Assembly: GCA_024281055.1 (NCBI GenBank)
Contig: JAMXLF010000035.1
Span: 62,001 to 126,000, forward strand
Length of the DNA: 64,000 nucleotides
Direction: 5' to 3'
DNA from: Geobacteraceae bacterium
GTDB taxonomy: Bacteria; Desulfobacterota; Desulfuromonadia; Geobacterales; Geobacteraceae
The notes below the pieces were generated by a model that worked only from the letters and a program-made list of their open reading frames with translations, ran no database searches and was not told the DNA's origin. A program made the translations under genes and the position numbers. This document shows positions 1 to 8,754 of the stretch, piece by piece. Positions within the stretch are counted from its first letter, which is position 1, and every line of letters starts with the position of its first letter.

Positions 1-687
1 CACCATCACCGCCAGGGTGATTGCGGTGCCGGTGACGGCACCGAGCACCACTTCGCGCAGGGAGTGTATACGGAGCAGCAGTCGCGAATGACTCACCATC
101 ACCGCGAGAGCGATGGTCAGAATAGAGGTGAGTGGATCCTGGGTGGTGAGCGTGACGATCGTCGCGATAGAGAAGGCCACGGCGGCATGGCCGCTCGGCA
201 ATCCTCCTTCAAGGGGGGTCCCCCTGCCGGATATCGCCTTGAGGATCACCACGACGATCACAACCGCCAGGAGCGACACCACCGTTCCCATCTCTGTCGG
301 AGTTCCTATCATGCCGAGCAATTCCTTGTAAAGGGGGAAGATGTAGTGGGAGAGGATCAGGTACCCCATCACCGCCGCCCCGATAGCCGCCACCAGCACG
401 GCGCCGGCAGCCACATCCTTGGCCGTCTTGGCAAGGGGATGGAATTCCGGCGACACGAGGTCAACGATCACCTCGATGGCGGTATTGACCAGTTCGGCAA
501 ACAGGACGAAACAGACCGACACCGCCAGCAGGGTGAATTCAAGGGCGGATACCTTCAGGAAAAGGACCGTCAGGAGCAGAAGCAGCGCCGCCACGAAGTG
601 GTTGCGCATGTGCTTCTGCGTCCGTGCCGTGTAGATGATCCCTTCCACGGCACAGTTGACCGAATCTATGAAGCGGGTCGGTTTCAC
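1..687 (-). CDS. DgkA-type lipid kinase fused to PAP2 phosphatase (partial, C-terminus off window)
   Basis: A GTG at 685-687 opens a frame that runs off the left edge (229 codons visible). The first ~120 residues look like integral-membrane diacylglycerol/undecaprenol kinase: hydrophobic helices around the motif ELVNTAIEVIVD and the following DLVSPEFHPLAKTAKD. The rest carries a PAP2 signature: a SGHAAVAFS segment at about residue 180 and a later HSRLLLRIHSLREV. The family phosphorylates diacylglycerol or undecaprenol at the inner membrane, and PAP2 enzymes remove lipid phosphates, so the fusion suggests a kinase/phosphatase pair on one polypeptide. It lies directly downstream of ybeY with a hairpin repeat between. 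Domain calls are from motifs; substrate is inferred. Confidence 0.8.
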   Translation of the reverse strand, partial: MKPTRFIDSVNCAVEGIIYTARTQKHMRNHFVAALLLLLTVLFLKVSALEFTLLAVSVCFVLFAELVNTAIEVIVDLVSPEFHPLAKTAKDVAAGAVLVAAIGAAVMGYLILSHYIFPLYKELLGMIGTPTEMGTVVSLLAVVIVVVILKAISGRGTPLEGGLPSGHAAVAFSIATIVTLTTQDPLTSILTIALAVMVSHSRLLLRIHSLREVVLGAVTGTAITLAVMV

Positions 688-698
688 ATTGATTACCC

Positions 699-726
699 GT
701 AGGGGCGACCAGCCGGTCGCCCCTAC
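699..726. repeat. REP-like hairpin, 12-bp stem
   Basis: The arms 699-710 and 715-726 are perfectly complementary (gtaggggcgacc / ggtcgcccctac) around a 4-nt loop. The hairpin overlaps the ybeY stop codon (723-725) and precedes the dgkA GTG. It has no T-run, so it looks like a dispersed palindromic repeat rather than an intrinsic terminator. Confidence 0.7.
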
Positions 727-1175
727 ACCATTCCTTCCTTCTCCAACTGGGCAAACAGCTCCCCTTCCTTCTCCTCCATCCTCCGTGCCTCGGCCTCGCC
801 GCTCCGCTCGTGGTCGTAGCCGGTCAGATGGAGGATGCCGTGGAGAAGCAGGAACGTCAGCCGGCTCTGGAAGGAAATCCCTCCCTCCTCGGCCTCACGG
901 GCACAGGTTGCGGCCGAGATGACCACATCCCCCAGGGTCTCCGGATTGAGCTCGGCAAACTCTCCTTCCTGCATGGGGAAGGAGATGACGTTGGTCGGCT
1001 TGTCGCGCCCGAGGTACTCCCGGTTGAGACGCCGGATCGCCCGGTCTCCGACGACCACGACCGAAAGCTCGCTAGCGGGATATCCCAAGACGCTTAAGGT
1101 CCTCTCCGCTACCCTTCTTAGCTTTTTCGTCTCGACCGGCAGCCGCCGCTGCCGGTTCACTATCGCTATCTTCAA
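723..1175 (-). CDS. ybeY: Endoribonuclease YbeY (rRNA maturation factor)
   Basis: 150 aa, normal family length. The zinc motif H-x3-H-x5-H is present as HGILHLTGYDH (H112, H116, H122). The family is a metal-dependent single-strand endoribonuclease acting in 16S rRNA 3' maturation and ribosome quality control. The start overlaps the end of the upstream HD-phosphodiesterase gene by about 100 bp, implying translational coupling. That gene pairing is common in Desulfuromonadia and Firmicutes. Confidence 0.95.
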   Translation of the reverse strand: MKIAIVNRQRRLPVETKKLRRVAERTLSVLGYPASELSVVVVGDRAIRRLNREYLGRDKPTNVISFPMQEGEFAELNPETLGDVVISAATCAREAEEGGISFQSRLTFLLLHGILHLTGYDHERSGEAEARRMEEKEGELFAQLEKEGMV

Positions 1176-3468
1176 GGCCCTTCTTTCCTCCGCTCCCCCG
1201 CTCTTTGTAGGCTGGCTCCGGGTAGTCGATCCGGTGGTGATAGATGCCGGCCAGGATGCGGTTGAAGCTTTTCGCTATTTCGTGCAGGTTCTTCAGGGTC
1301 AGCTCGCATTCATCGAGCTGGCCGTCGATGAATATATTGTTGATGATCTTCTGCACCATCCCCTGGATGCGGGACGGCGTGGGATCGGTCAAGGTCCGGG
1401 AGGCTGCCTCAACGTGATCGGCTAGCATAACCAGCCCGGCCTCGCGGGTCTGGGGCTTAGGCCCGGGGTAGCGGAAGTCCCGCTCATCGATGACACTTCC
1501 TTCCGCCGCCGCCTTTTTTGCCTTTTCGTAGAAGAAGGTGATGAGCCCGGTACCGTGGGACTGGCGGATGATCTCGACGATGGAACGGCCAAGCCGGTGT
1601 TCCCGGGCAAGTTCAGCCCCTTCCTTCACGTGGGAGATGAGGATCAGGGCGCTCATGCTTGGGGAAAGCTTGTCGTGCCGGTTCTCCCCGTTGCCGAGGT
1701 TCTCGACAAAGTAGAGTGGTTTCGATACCTTGCCAACGTCGTGATAGTACGCGGCCACCCTGGCCAGGAGCGGATTGGCGTTGATCGCCTCGGCCGCCGC
1801 CTCGACGAGATTGCCCACGAGCACACTGTGGTGGTAGGTCCCGGGAGCCTTGATCATCAGCTCCCGCAGGACGGGAGAATTGAGGTTGGAGAGCTCCAGG
1901 AGCTTGATATCGGTGGTGTAGTGAAACAGGCCCTCGATCAGGGGGACGGTGCCGGAAACGAAGATCGCGTTGATGACCCCGCCGAGCAGGGCGAAAACGA
2001 TGCAGTAGAGGGTCTGCATGGTGAACAGGCTGTCGCTGAAAACCTGAAATGAGATGGCCATGGCCAGGTTGACCACACTCACCTTGAATCCCGCCGTGTA
2101 GATCGTTCCCCGGTCCTTGCAGTGCCGGACTCCGTGGGCACCGACAAGGCCTCCGAGGAGCGCATAGATAACCACCGGCAGGCTGTTGTTGAACATGATC
2201 CCGAGAAGCGGTGCACAGATGGCACTATAGACGAGGGCCACCTCGGAATTGAGGATGATCCGGACGAGGGTCGGGCCGGCCGCAAAGGGGAAAAGATAGG
2301 TGTAGTCTGCTGTATCGATATAGGGGGAAAGCCCCCCCATGGCCGCGGACACGGCCGAGGCCATTTTCAGGATCGAGAACGTCCCGAGCGTCACGAGTAC
2401 CAGGAGAAAAAGGTCCTTGTTGGAAGGGTCGAACTTGCGGATATTCTTGCGGGCAAAGCGATAAGGGAAATAAAAGAGTACCAGTACAAGGCCGCAGATA
2501 CCAAGCCCCATGAACAGCCAGTTGGTACCCTGGCGGGCCTCGAAGATCTTCGCCAGTTTCAGGGCCTGCTCTTCCGTGATCCGCTCACCGATGCGGACGA
2601 TCATCTCGCCCCGCTTCACCTGGAAGAGTACGGGACGGACACTCTCTCTCGCCTCGCGTCGCTTCTCCTCGGTGGCTCCGCGGTCGAAGGTCAGGTTCGG
2701 CAGAATCATCCTGCCCAGGAGCTCCTTTAGCTTCACCAGGTCGCGGGGGTCGCCACCCGCGGCAATCCGCATCTTACCCAGAGAATGCACGGCCTCGGCC
2801 ACATCGATGTGGGTCGAGTAATCCCCGGCGGCAATCTCGCGCTTCGTCTCCGGGTCGACCACGAGGATGCCGTGGGCACGGTCGGTAGCAAAAGCCTTCT
2901 TGTTGGCGACGATTTTTTGCGCATAAATGCGGGCGGTCAGTCGGTTGATTTCGCCTAGAAACGCCCGCTCCGCCTTGATCCTCTGGAGGGCATCGAATTC
3001 GGGGCCGGACACTTCGCAGCCCAGGACCTTGGCAATGGCATCCCGGAGTGCCTGCCGGTCGTATTCTCCGCCGGCTTTCGCTTCCCTGACCAGCTGCAGC
3101 GATTTTTCAAAGCGCTGGGTAACGTCGAGAGCGGCAATGGCATTGAACGTATAGACAGAGGGGGCAGCAGCTTCAGCCTCGCTTCGTTTCTTTTCTGTAA
3201 GTGGACGGTCTTCGAGAAGATAATCCTGGGTGGCGCGGATGTCCGAGGTGGCAATCTCGCCAGCCTTATAGCTGACGGCGAGGAACTGCTGACTGGGAAC
3301 TATGAGGAGGGTGAGAAGAAGTGTGGTCGCCAACAGAAGAATGAGGCGGTTCCGCCGTTCATGCTTGCCGGTGGCGAACCTTTCTTCGAGAAAATAGAGG
3401 AGACGGTCGCTGATAAGCGCCAGGGCTCCCCGGGTGCCTTTGTCGTTGTTGCCGCTGTCGGTGGGCAT
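1072..3468 (-). CDS. 7TM HD-domain phosphodiesterase, PgpH-like (probable c-di-AMP hydrolase)
   Basis: 798 aa. It has one N-terminal membrane helix (about residues 40-60), a long extracytoplasmic 7TMR-HD region, a cluster of seven hydrophobic helices (about 320-500), and a cytoplasmic HD domain with HHSVLVGNLVEAAAE near residue 545 and the HD dyad YYHDVGK near 574. Members of the 7TMR-HD family (PgpH of Listeria) degrade cyclic di-AMP. The acidic, lysine-rich C-terminal tail after the HD domain is atypical and looks disordered. It is transcribed divergently from eno and overlaps ybeY. The nucleotide specificity is inferred from family, not visible in the sequence. Confidence 0.85.
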   Translation of the reverse strand: MPTDSGNNDKGTRGALALISDRLLYFLEERFATGKHERRNRLILLLATTLLLTLLIVPSQQFLAVSYKAGEIATSDIRATQDYLLEDRPLTEKKRSEAEAAAPSVYTFNAIAALDVTQRFEKSLQLVREAKAGGEYDRQALRDAIAKVLGCEVSGPEFDALQRIKAERAFLGEINRLTARIYAQKIVANKKAFATDRAHGILVVDPETKREIAAGDYSTHIDVAEAVHSLGKMRIAAGGDPRDLVKLKELLGRMILPNLTFDRGATEEKRREARESVRPVLFQVKRGEMIVRIGERITEEQALKLAKIFEARQGTNWLFMGLGICGLVLVLFYFPYRFARKNIRKFDPSNKDLFLLVLVTLGTFSILKMASAVSAAMGGLSPYIDTADYTYLFPFAAGPTLVRIILNSEVALVYSAICAPLLGIMFNNSLPVVIYALLGGLVGAHGVRHCKDRGTIYTAGFKVSVVNLAMAISFQVFSDSLFTMQTLYCIVFALLGGVINAIFVSGTVPLIEGLFHYTTDIKLLELSNLNSPVLRELMIKAPGTYHHSVLVGNLVEAAAEAINANPLLARVAAYYHDVGKVSKPLYFVENLGNGENRHDKLSPSMSALILISHVKEGAELAREHRLGRSIVEIIRQSHGTGLITFFYEKAKKAAAEGSVIDERDFRYPGPKPQTREAGLVMLADHVEAASRTLTDPTPSRIQGMVQKIINNIFIDGQLDECELTLKNLHEIAKSFNRILAGIYHHRIDYPEPAYKERGSGGKKGLEDSDSEPAAAAAGRDEKAKKGSGEDLKRLGISR

Positions 3469-3533
3469 GTTAAGCTTGTTTTTCCGTATCTGCCATATCG
3501 GGAACCGGGTCTACGCTTATTACGCAAAGATTT

Positions 3534-3562
3534 ACTATAGCCTTATCGCCAAACAGTGTCAA
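3534..3562 (-). promoter_or_regulatory. Sigma-70 promoter for the HD-phosphodiesterase/ybeY/dgkA operon
   Basis: On the minus strand TTGACA (3562-3557) is followed after exactly 17 bp by TATAGT (3539-3534), about 65 bp upstream of the 3468 start. This is close to consensus. Confidence 0.7.
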
Positions 3563-3567
3563 CTTAA

Positions 3568-4977
<1,410 letters not shown>

Positions 4978-5012
4978 CCGGCTTTACTCTCACCGACACA
5001 GTACAGGTTCCC

Positions 5013-5049
5013 AACGAAGGGGTTTGAGCGATCAAACCCCTTCGTTTTT
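5013..5049 (+). terminator. Rho-independent terminator of eno
   Basis: A 13-bp perfect stem (5015-5027 with 5032-5044), GCGA loop and a T5 tail, 36 bp after the eno stop. Confidence 0.9.
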
Positions 5050-5110
5050 GTCCGACGCCCTCTTCCCGCATCGGACCTATGGTATACTTTTTATCAACTC
5101 GAATTCGGTA

Positions 5111-5227
5111 GTTGTCCACGAAAAACACGAAACAATCGAGCGAATCACAACACGCATCCACTGAAAGTAACGTTTTATAAATACCATGCAGTTTTGTTCG
5201 TGTTATTTCGTGTTTTTCGTGAACAAC
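5111..5227. repeat. MITE-like element with 22-bp terminal inverted repeats
   Basis: The ends 5111-5132 and 5206-5227 are inverted repeats matching at 21 of 22 positions (core cacgaaaaacacgaaa). The 117-bp unit has no gene and sits between eno and pncB. Repeats built on this cacgaaaaacacgaa core are frequent between genes in Geobacter-type genomes as I recall them. Confidence 0.65.
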
Positions 5228-5254
5228 GGTTAATGGCATGAACAAGGAGTCCTG

Positions 5255-6685
5255 ATGCGCTATTCGGCCCTCCTCACCGACCTATACGAGCTGACCATGC
5301 TCGCCGGCTACCTTGATGAAGGGATGCACGAGACCCCGGCGGTCTTCGACCTCTTCTTCCGCCACAACCCCTTCAACGGGGGGTATGCGGTCTTCGCCGG
5401 CCTCGACACCGCCCTCGCCTACCTGGAGAGCCTCTGCTTCGGCGACGAGGAACTGGCGTACCTTCGAGGACTCGGCATCTTCCGTCCGCGTTTTCTCGAT
5501 TTCCTCCGGGAATTCCGGTTCCGCGGCACAGTGACGGCCCCAGGAGAAGGGACGGTGGTCTTCGCAAACGAGCCACTTCTCACCATTGAGGGCTCCCTTG
5601 CCGAAACCCAGTTCGTTGAGACCGCCCTTCTCAACATCGTCAACTTCCAGACCCTCGTGGCTACCAAGGCGGCCCGGGTCGTCCGCGCCGCAGCAGGAAG
5701 TACGGTGATCGAGTTCGGCCTGCGCCGCGCACAGGGGCCGGACGGGGGGCTGAGCGAAGCCCGGGCCGCCTACGTAGGGGGAGTACGGAGCACCAGCAAT
5801 GTCCTTGCGGGCCAGACCTTCGGCATCCCGGTCAAGGGGACCCATGCCCACAGCTGGATCATGGCCTTTCCCGACGAGTTGACCGCCTTCCGCAAGTACG
5901 CCGAGGTCTTTCCCGACAGCACGATTCTCCTGGTCGACACCTACGACACCCTGAAAAGCGGCATTCCCCACGCGATCACCGTTGCACGGGAGCTCCGGGA
6001 GCGAGGTCACGAGCTTATCGGCGTGCGCATCGACTCGGGGGACCTCGCCTACCTGAGCAGGGAGACGCGGCGCATACTCGACGAAGCCGGTTTTCCGGAG
6101 GTCAAGATTCTCGCCTCCAATGAACTGGACGAATTCGTCATCGATTCCATCCGGGACGAGGGAGGGCAGGTCGACGTCTATGGAGTGGGGACCAAGCTTG
6201 CCACCTGCATGGGTGAAGGCGGAAGTGCCCTCGGCGGGGTTTACAAGCTGGTGAAGATAGGCGACCGGCCGAAACTGAAGGTTACCAGCGACATAGCCAA
6301 AGCAACCCTGCCCGACAGGAAAAGGCTGGTACGGGCAGTGACCCCGAATGGCGCCTTTATCCAGGACATCATCTGTCTCGATGGCGAAGAAATTCGTCCC
6401 GGCGACATAGTCTACGACCCGACCAATCCGGTGCAGCACGTGGCCATTCCGGCCGGCACCACTTTTGTCGATATCAGGCAGGTGGCGATGGCAGGAGGAA
6501 AACGAACCGCCGTGCGCCCGGAGTCCCTTGACGAGATGGCCGACCGCTGCACCGACCAGCTCGCCAGGCTTCCCCAGGGGTGCCTGCGGTTCATCAACCC
6601 GCACCGCTACAAGGTATCCACGAGTCCAGGTCTGAACAAGCTGCGGCTGAAACTGGTGGATGAGGTGCAGCGAGGGTATGTCTAG
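5255..6685 (+). CDS. pncB: Nicotinate phosphoribosyltransferase
   Basis: 476 aa, ATG preceded by AAGGAG. The N-terminal LLTDLYELTM and the catalytic-region motifs EFGLRRAQGPDG, GTHAHSWIMAF and LVDTYDT, then IRIDSGDL-like VRIDSGDLAY, identify type II nicotinic acid phosphoribosyltransferase. The conserved His that is phosphorylated in the family falls in the THAHSW segment. It makes nicotinate mononucleotide from nicotinate and PRPP in NAD salvage. The next gene, pncA, supplies the nicotinate, so the pair forms a deamidating nicotinamide salvage route. Confidence 0.95.
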   Translation: MRYSALLTDLYELTMLAGYLDEGMHETPAVFDLFFRHNPFNGGYAVFAGLDTALAYLESLCFGDEELAYLRGLGIFRPRFLDFLREFRFRGTVTAPGEGTVVFANEPLLTIEGSLAETQFVETALLNIVNFQTLVATKAARVVRAAAGSTVIEFGLRRAQGPDGGLSEARAAYVGGVRSTSNVLAGQTFGIPVKGTHAHSWIMAFPDELTAFRKYAEVFPDSTILLVDTYDTLKSGIPHAITVARELRERGHELIGVRIDSGDLAYLSRETRRILDEAGFPEVKILASNELDEFVIDSIRDEGGQVDVYGVGTKLATCMGEGGSALGGVYKLVKIGDRPKLKVTSDIAKATLPDRKRLVRAVTPNGAFIQDIICLDGEEIRPGDIVYDPTNPVQHVAIPAGTTFVDIRQVAMAGGKRTAVRPESLDEMADRCTDQLARLPQGCLRFINPHRYKVSTSPGLNKLRLKLVDEVQRGYV

Positions 6686-6691
6686 TTCAAA

Positions 6692-6756
6692 GTTCGACGT
6701 TCGAGGTTCAACGTTAACACCCCAAGACCTTGAACGTTGAACCTTGAACGTTGAAC
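6692..6756. repeat. Imperfect 24-bp inverted repeat between pncB and pncA
   Basis: 6692-6715 and 6733-6756 are inverted repeats matching at 22 of 24 positions, built of gttcaacgtt / aacgttgaac units, with a 17-nt loop. There is no T-run. It resembles dispersed Geobacter intergenic repeats rather than a terminator. Confidence 0.6.
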
Positions 6757-6775
6757 AGGTTTTGGAGAACACACC

Positions 6776-7369
6776 ATGGAAAAGGATTCTGCGCTTCTCA
6801 TCGTCGACGTTCAGAACGACTTCTGCCCTGGCGGCACTCTCGGGATCGCCGGCGGTGACGACATCATCCCGCTCATCAACCAGTATATCGAGCTGTTCCA
6901 GCAACAGCGGCTGCCGATCATCGCCTCGCGGGACTGGCACCCGCAGGTGACAAAGCATTTCAAGGAGTTCGGCGGCGTCTGGCCGGTCCACTGCATTCAG
7001 GGGAGCACCGGCGCCATGTTTCACGCAGGCCTGCACTTACCTCCCGACACCCTCGTCTTTTCCAAGGGAATGGACCCGGAAAAGGATGATTATTCGGCCC
7101 TCCATGCCTGGAGCAAAGCGGGAACGCCGCTGCCGACGTTCCTGACGTCAGAGGGGATCAAGCACATCTATATCTGCGGGCTGGCCACCGACTACTGCGT
7201 CAGGCAAACGGCACTGGAGGGGTTACGCCAGCAATTCGCCGTTACCGTCCTGGTCGATGCCGTGCGAGGAGTCGACCTGGAGCCGGGCGATTCGGAACAC
7301 GCCCTGGCCGAGATGCTGGCTGCAGGGTCTCGCTTCACGACCCTCGACGAGCTGCGACGTACAGCCTGA
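6776..7369 (+). CDS. pncA: Nicotinamidase
   Basis: 197 aa. The catalytic triad of the isochorismatase/nicotinamidase fold is visible: D11 (VDVQNDF), K97 (FSKGMD) and C141 (ATDYCV). The metal-site residues D53, H55, H61 (RDWHP, KHF) and H72 (VHC) specific to nicotinamidases are also present. It hydrolyses nicotinamide to nicotinate and ammonia. It follows pncB by 90 bp in the same direction. Confidence 0.95.
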   Translation: MEKDSALLIVDVQNDFCPGGTLGIAGGDDIIPLINQYIELFQQQRLPIIASRDWHPQVTKHFKEFGGVWPVHCIQGSTGAMFHAGLHLPPDTLVFSKGMDPEKDDYSALHAWSKAGTPLPTFLTSEGIKHIYICGLATDYCVRQTALEGLRQQFAVTVLVDAVRGVDLEPGDSEHALAEMLAAGSRFTTLDELRRTA

Positions 7370-7470
7370 CCGCCCTGTTCCGAAATGCCATGCCGCATCA
7401 ATCGCCGGTTGAGTATTTCCGGCTCCAGCCACGCATTACCGGCATTCCCCTTGTCCCGCCCCATTCCCTT

Positions 7471-7499
7471 TTGACATTTCCCTGAAAAAACGCTACAGT
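7471..7499 (+). promoter_or_regulatory. Promoter of the DAHP synthase gene
   Basis: TTGACA (7471-7476), 17-bp spacer, TACAGT (7494-7499). Immediately downstream GTGTGA (7498-7503) and TCACAC (7516-7521) form an inverted repeat over the expected start site, a possible operator; no regulator is known from this window. Confidence 0.65.
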
Positions 7500-7546
7500 G
7501 TGACGTTTTTTCATTTCACACAGTACAGAGCAAGGAATCGCGAGCC

Positions 7547-8620
7547 ATGATCAAGACCAGCAACCTGAAGATCAGGAGCATCACCCCCATCATCGCACCC
7601 ACTGACCTGCGGCAGGTCTTTCCCATCTCCGTGGCGGGGAGCGAATTCGTCGCCACGAGCCGCGAGCAGATCACGAACATCCTCCACGGCAAGGATCCCC
7701 GCCTCATGGTAGTCGTCGGTCCCTGCTCCATCCACGACCCCAAGGCCGCCCTCGATTACGCCGAGCGTCTGGCAAAGCTCTCCCGACAGGTCTCCGACCA
7801 GCTCTTCCTCATCATGCGGACCTATTTCGAGAAACCCCGCACCACCGTCGGCTGGAAGGGGCTCATCAACGACCCGGACATGAACGGCACCCATCTCATC
7901 TCCAAGGGGCTCGGGATCGCCCGCGGGCTTCTCTGCAAGATGACCGAACTGCGGCTGCCGGTGGCCACCGAGATGCTCGACCCGATCACCCCCGAATACA
8001 TGGCGGACATGCTTTGCTGGGGCGCCATCGGCGCCCGCACCACCGAGAGCCAGACCCATCGCGAACTGGCGAGCGGCCTCTCCTTCCCAATCGGTTTCAA
8101 GAACGGCACCGACGGGAACCTCCAGATCGCCATCGACGCCATGATCGCGGCCCGGCACTCGCACTCCTTTCTCGGCATCAACCGCGACGGGCTCACCTCA
8201 ATTATCCAGACCACCGGCAACCCCGACGTCCACATCGTCCTGCGCGGGGGGCGGAAACCCAACTACTCCCCGGAGGATATCGCCAAGAGCGAGGAGATGC
8301 TGGCGAAAAACAACCTCTTCCCCACCATCATGGTGGACTGCAGCCACGGCAACTCGGAGAAGAACCACGAGAAGCAGCCGGCGGTGCTGGAAAACGTCAT
8401 CGACCAGATCGTCGCCGGGAACCGCTCCATCTCCGGGGTAATGATCGAGAGCTTCCTCGTGGGGGGAAACCAGGCACTCCCCAAGGACCCCAGGGACCTT
8501 TCACAGCTCAAGTACGGCGTCTCCATCACCGACAAATGCATCGACTGGGATACCACCGAGCGAATCCTGTGGGAGGCCCATGGCCGCCTCAAGGCGTGCG
8601 GCGGACGGCAGATGGCGTAA
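7547..8620 (+). CDS. aroF: 3-deoxy-7-phosphoheptulonate (DAHP) synthase, class I
   Basis: 357 aa, the length of AroF/AroG/AroH-type enzymes. Signatures: VVGPCSIHDPKAA, RTYFEKPRTTVGWKG, the metal/PEP-binding GARTTESQTHRE, and DCSHGNSEKN. It condenses phosphoenolpyruvate and erythrose 4-phosphate, the first step of aromatic amino acid synthesis. Paralogues are feedback-inhibited by Phe, Tyr or Trp; which one applies cannot be read here. It has its own promoter and terminators. Confidence 0.95.
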   Translation: MIKTSNLKIRSITPIIAPTDLRQVFPISVAGSEFVATSREQITNILHGKDPRLMVVVGPCSIHDPKAALDYAERLAKLSRQVSDQLFLIMRTYFEKPRTTVGWKGLINDPDMNGTHLISKGLGIARGLLCKMTELRLPVATEMLDPITPEYMADMLCWGAIGARTTESQTHRELASGLSFPIGFKNGTDGNLQIAIDAMIAARHSHSFLGINRDGLTSIIQTTGNPDVHIVLRGGRKPNYSPEDIAKSEEMLAKNNLFPTIMVDCSHGNSEKNHEKQPAVLENVIDQIVAGNRSISGVMIESFLVGGNQALPKDPRDLSQLKYGVSITDKCIDWDTTERILWEAHGRLKACGGRQMA

Positions 8621-8646
8621 GGAATTGAAACTACATGGCGGGCTTG

Positions 8647-8684
8647 CAGCCCTCGTTCGGCGATGCCGGGCGAGGGCTGTTTTT
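8647..8684 (+). terminator. Terminator of the DAHP synthase gene
   Basis: 9-bp stem (8647-8655 with 8671-8679), followed by T5. Confidence 0.8.
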
Positions 8685-8698
8685 ATACTGGGCAAACC

Positions 8699-8730
8699 AA
8701 AAAAAAGCCACCCGATAAGGGGTGGCTTTT
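8699..8730. terminator. Bidirectional terminator between convergent genes
   Basis: The stem 8703-8713 pairs with 8720-8730, flanked by A and T runs. It lies between the plus-strand DAHP synthase gene and the minus-strand cytochrome that ends at 8755, and can serve both. Confidence 0.8.
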
Positions 8731-8754
8731 CAATGTGCTTCATTCTAATGCGAT

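Noticed and set aside
5282-7036. 584-codon minus-strand frame across pncB and pncA
   Set aside because: It spans two clear plus-strand enzymes and their intergenic repeat; no domain recognised.
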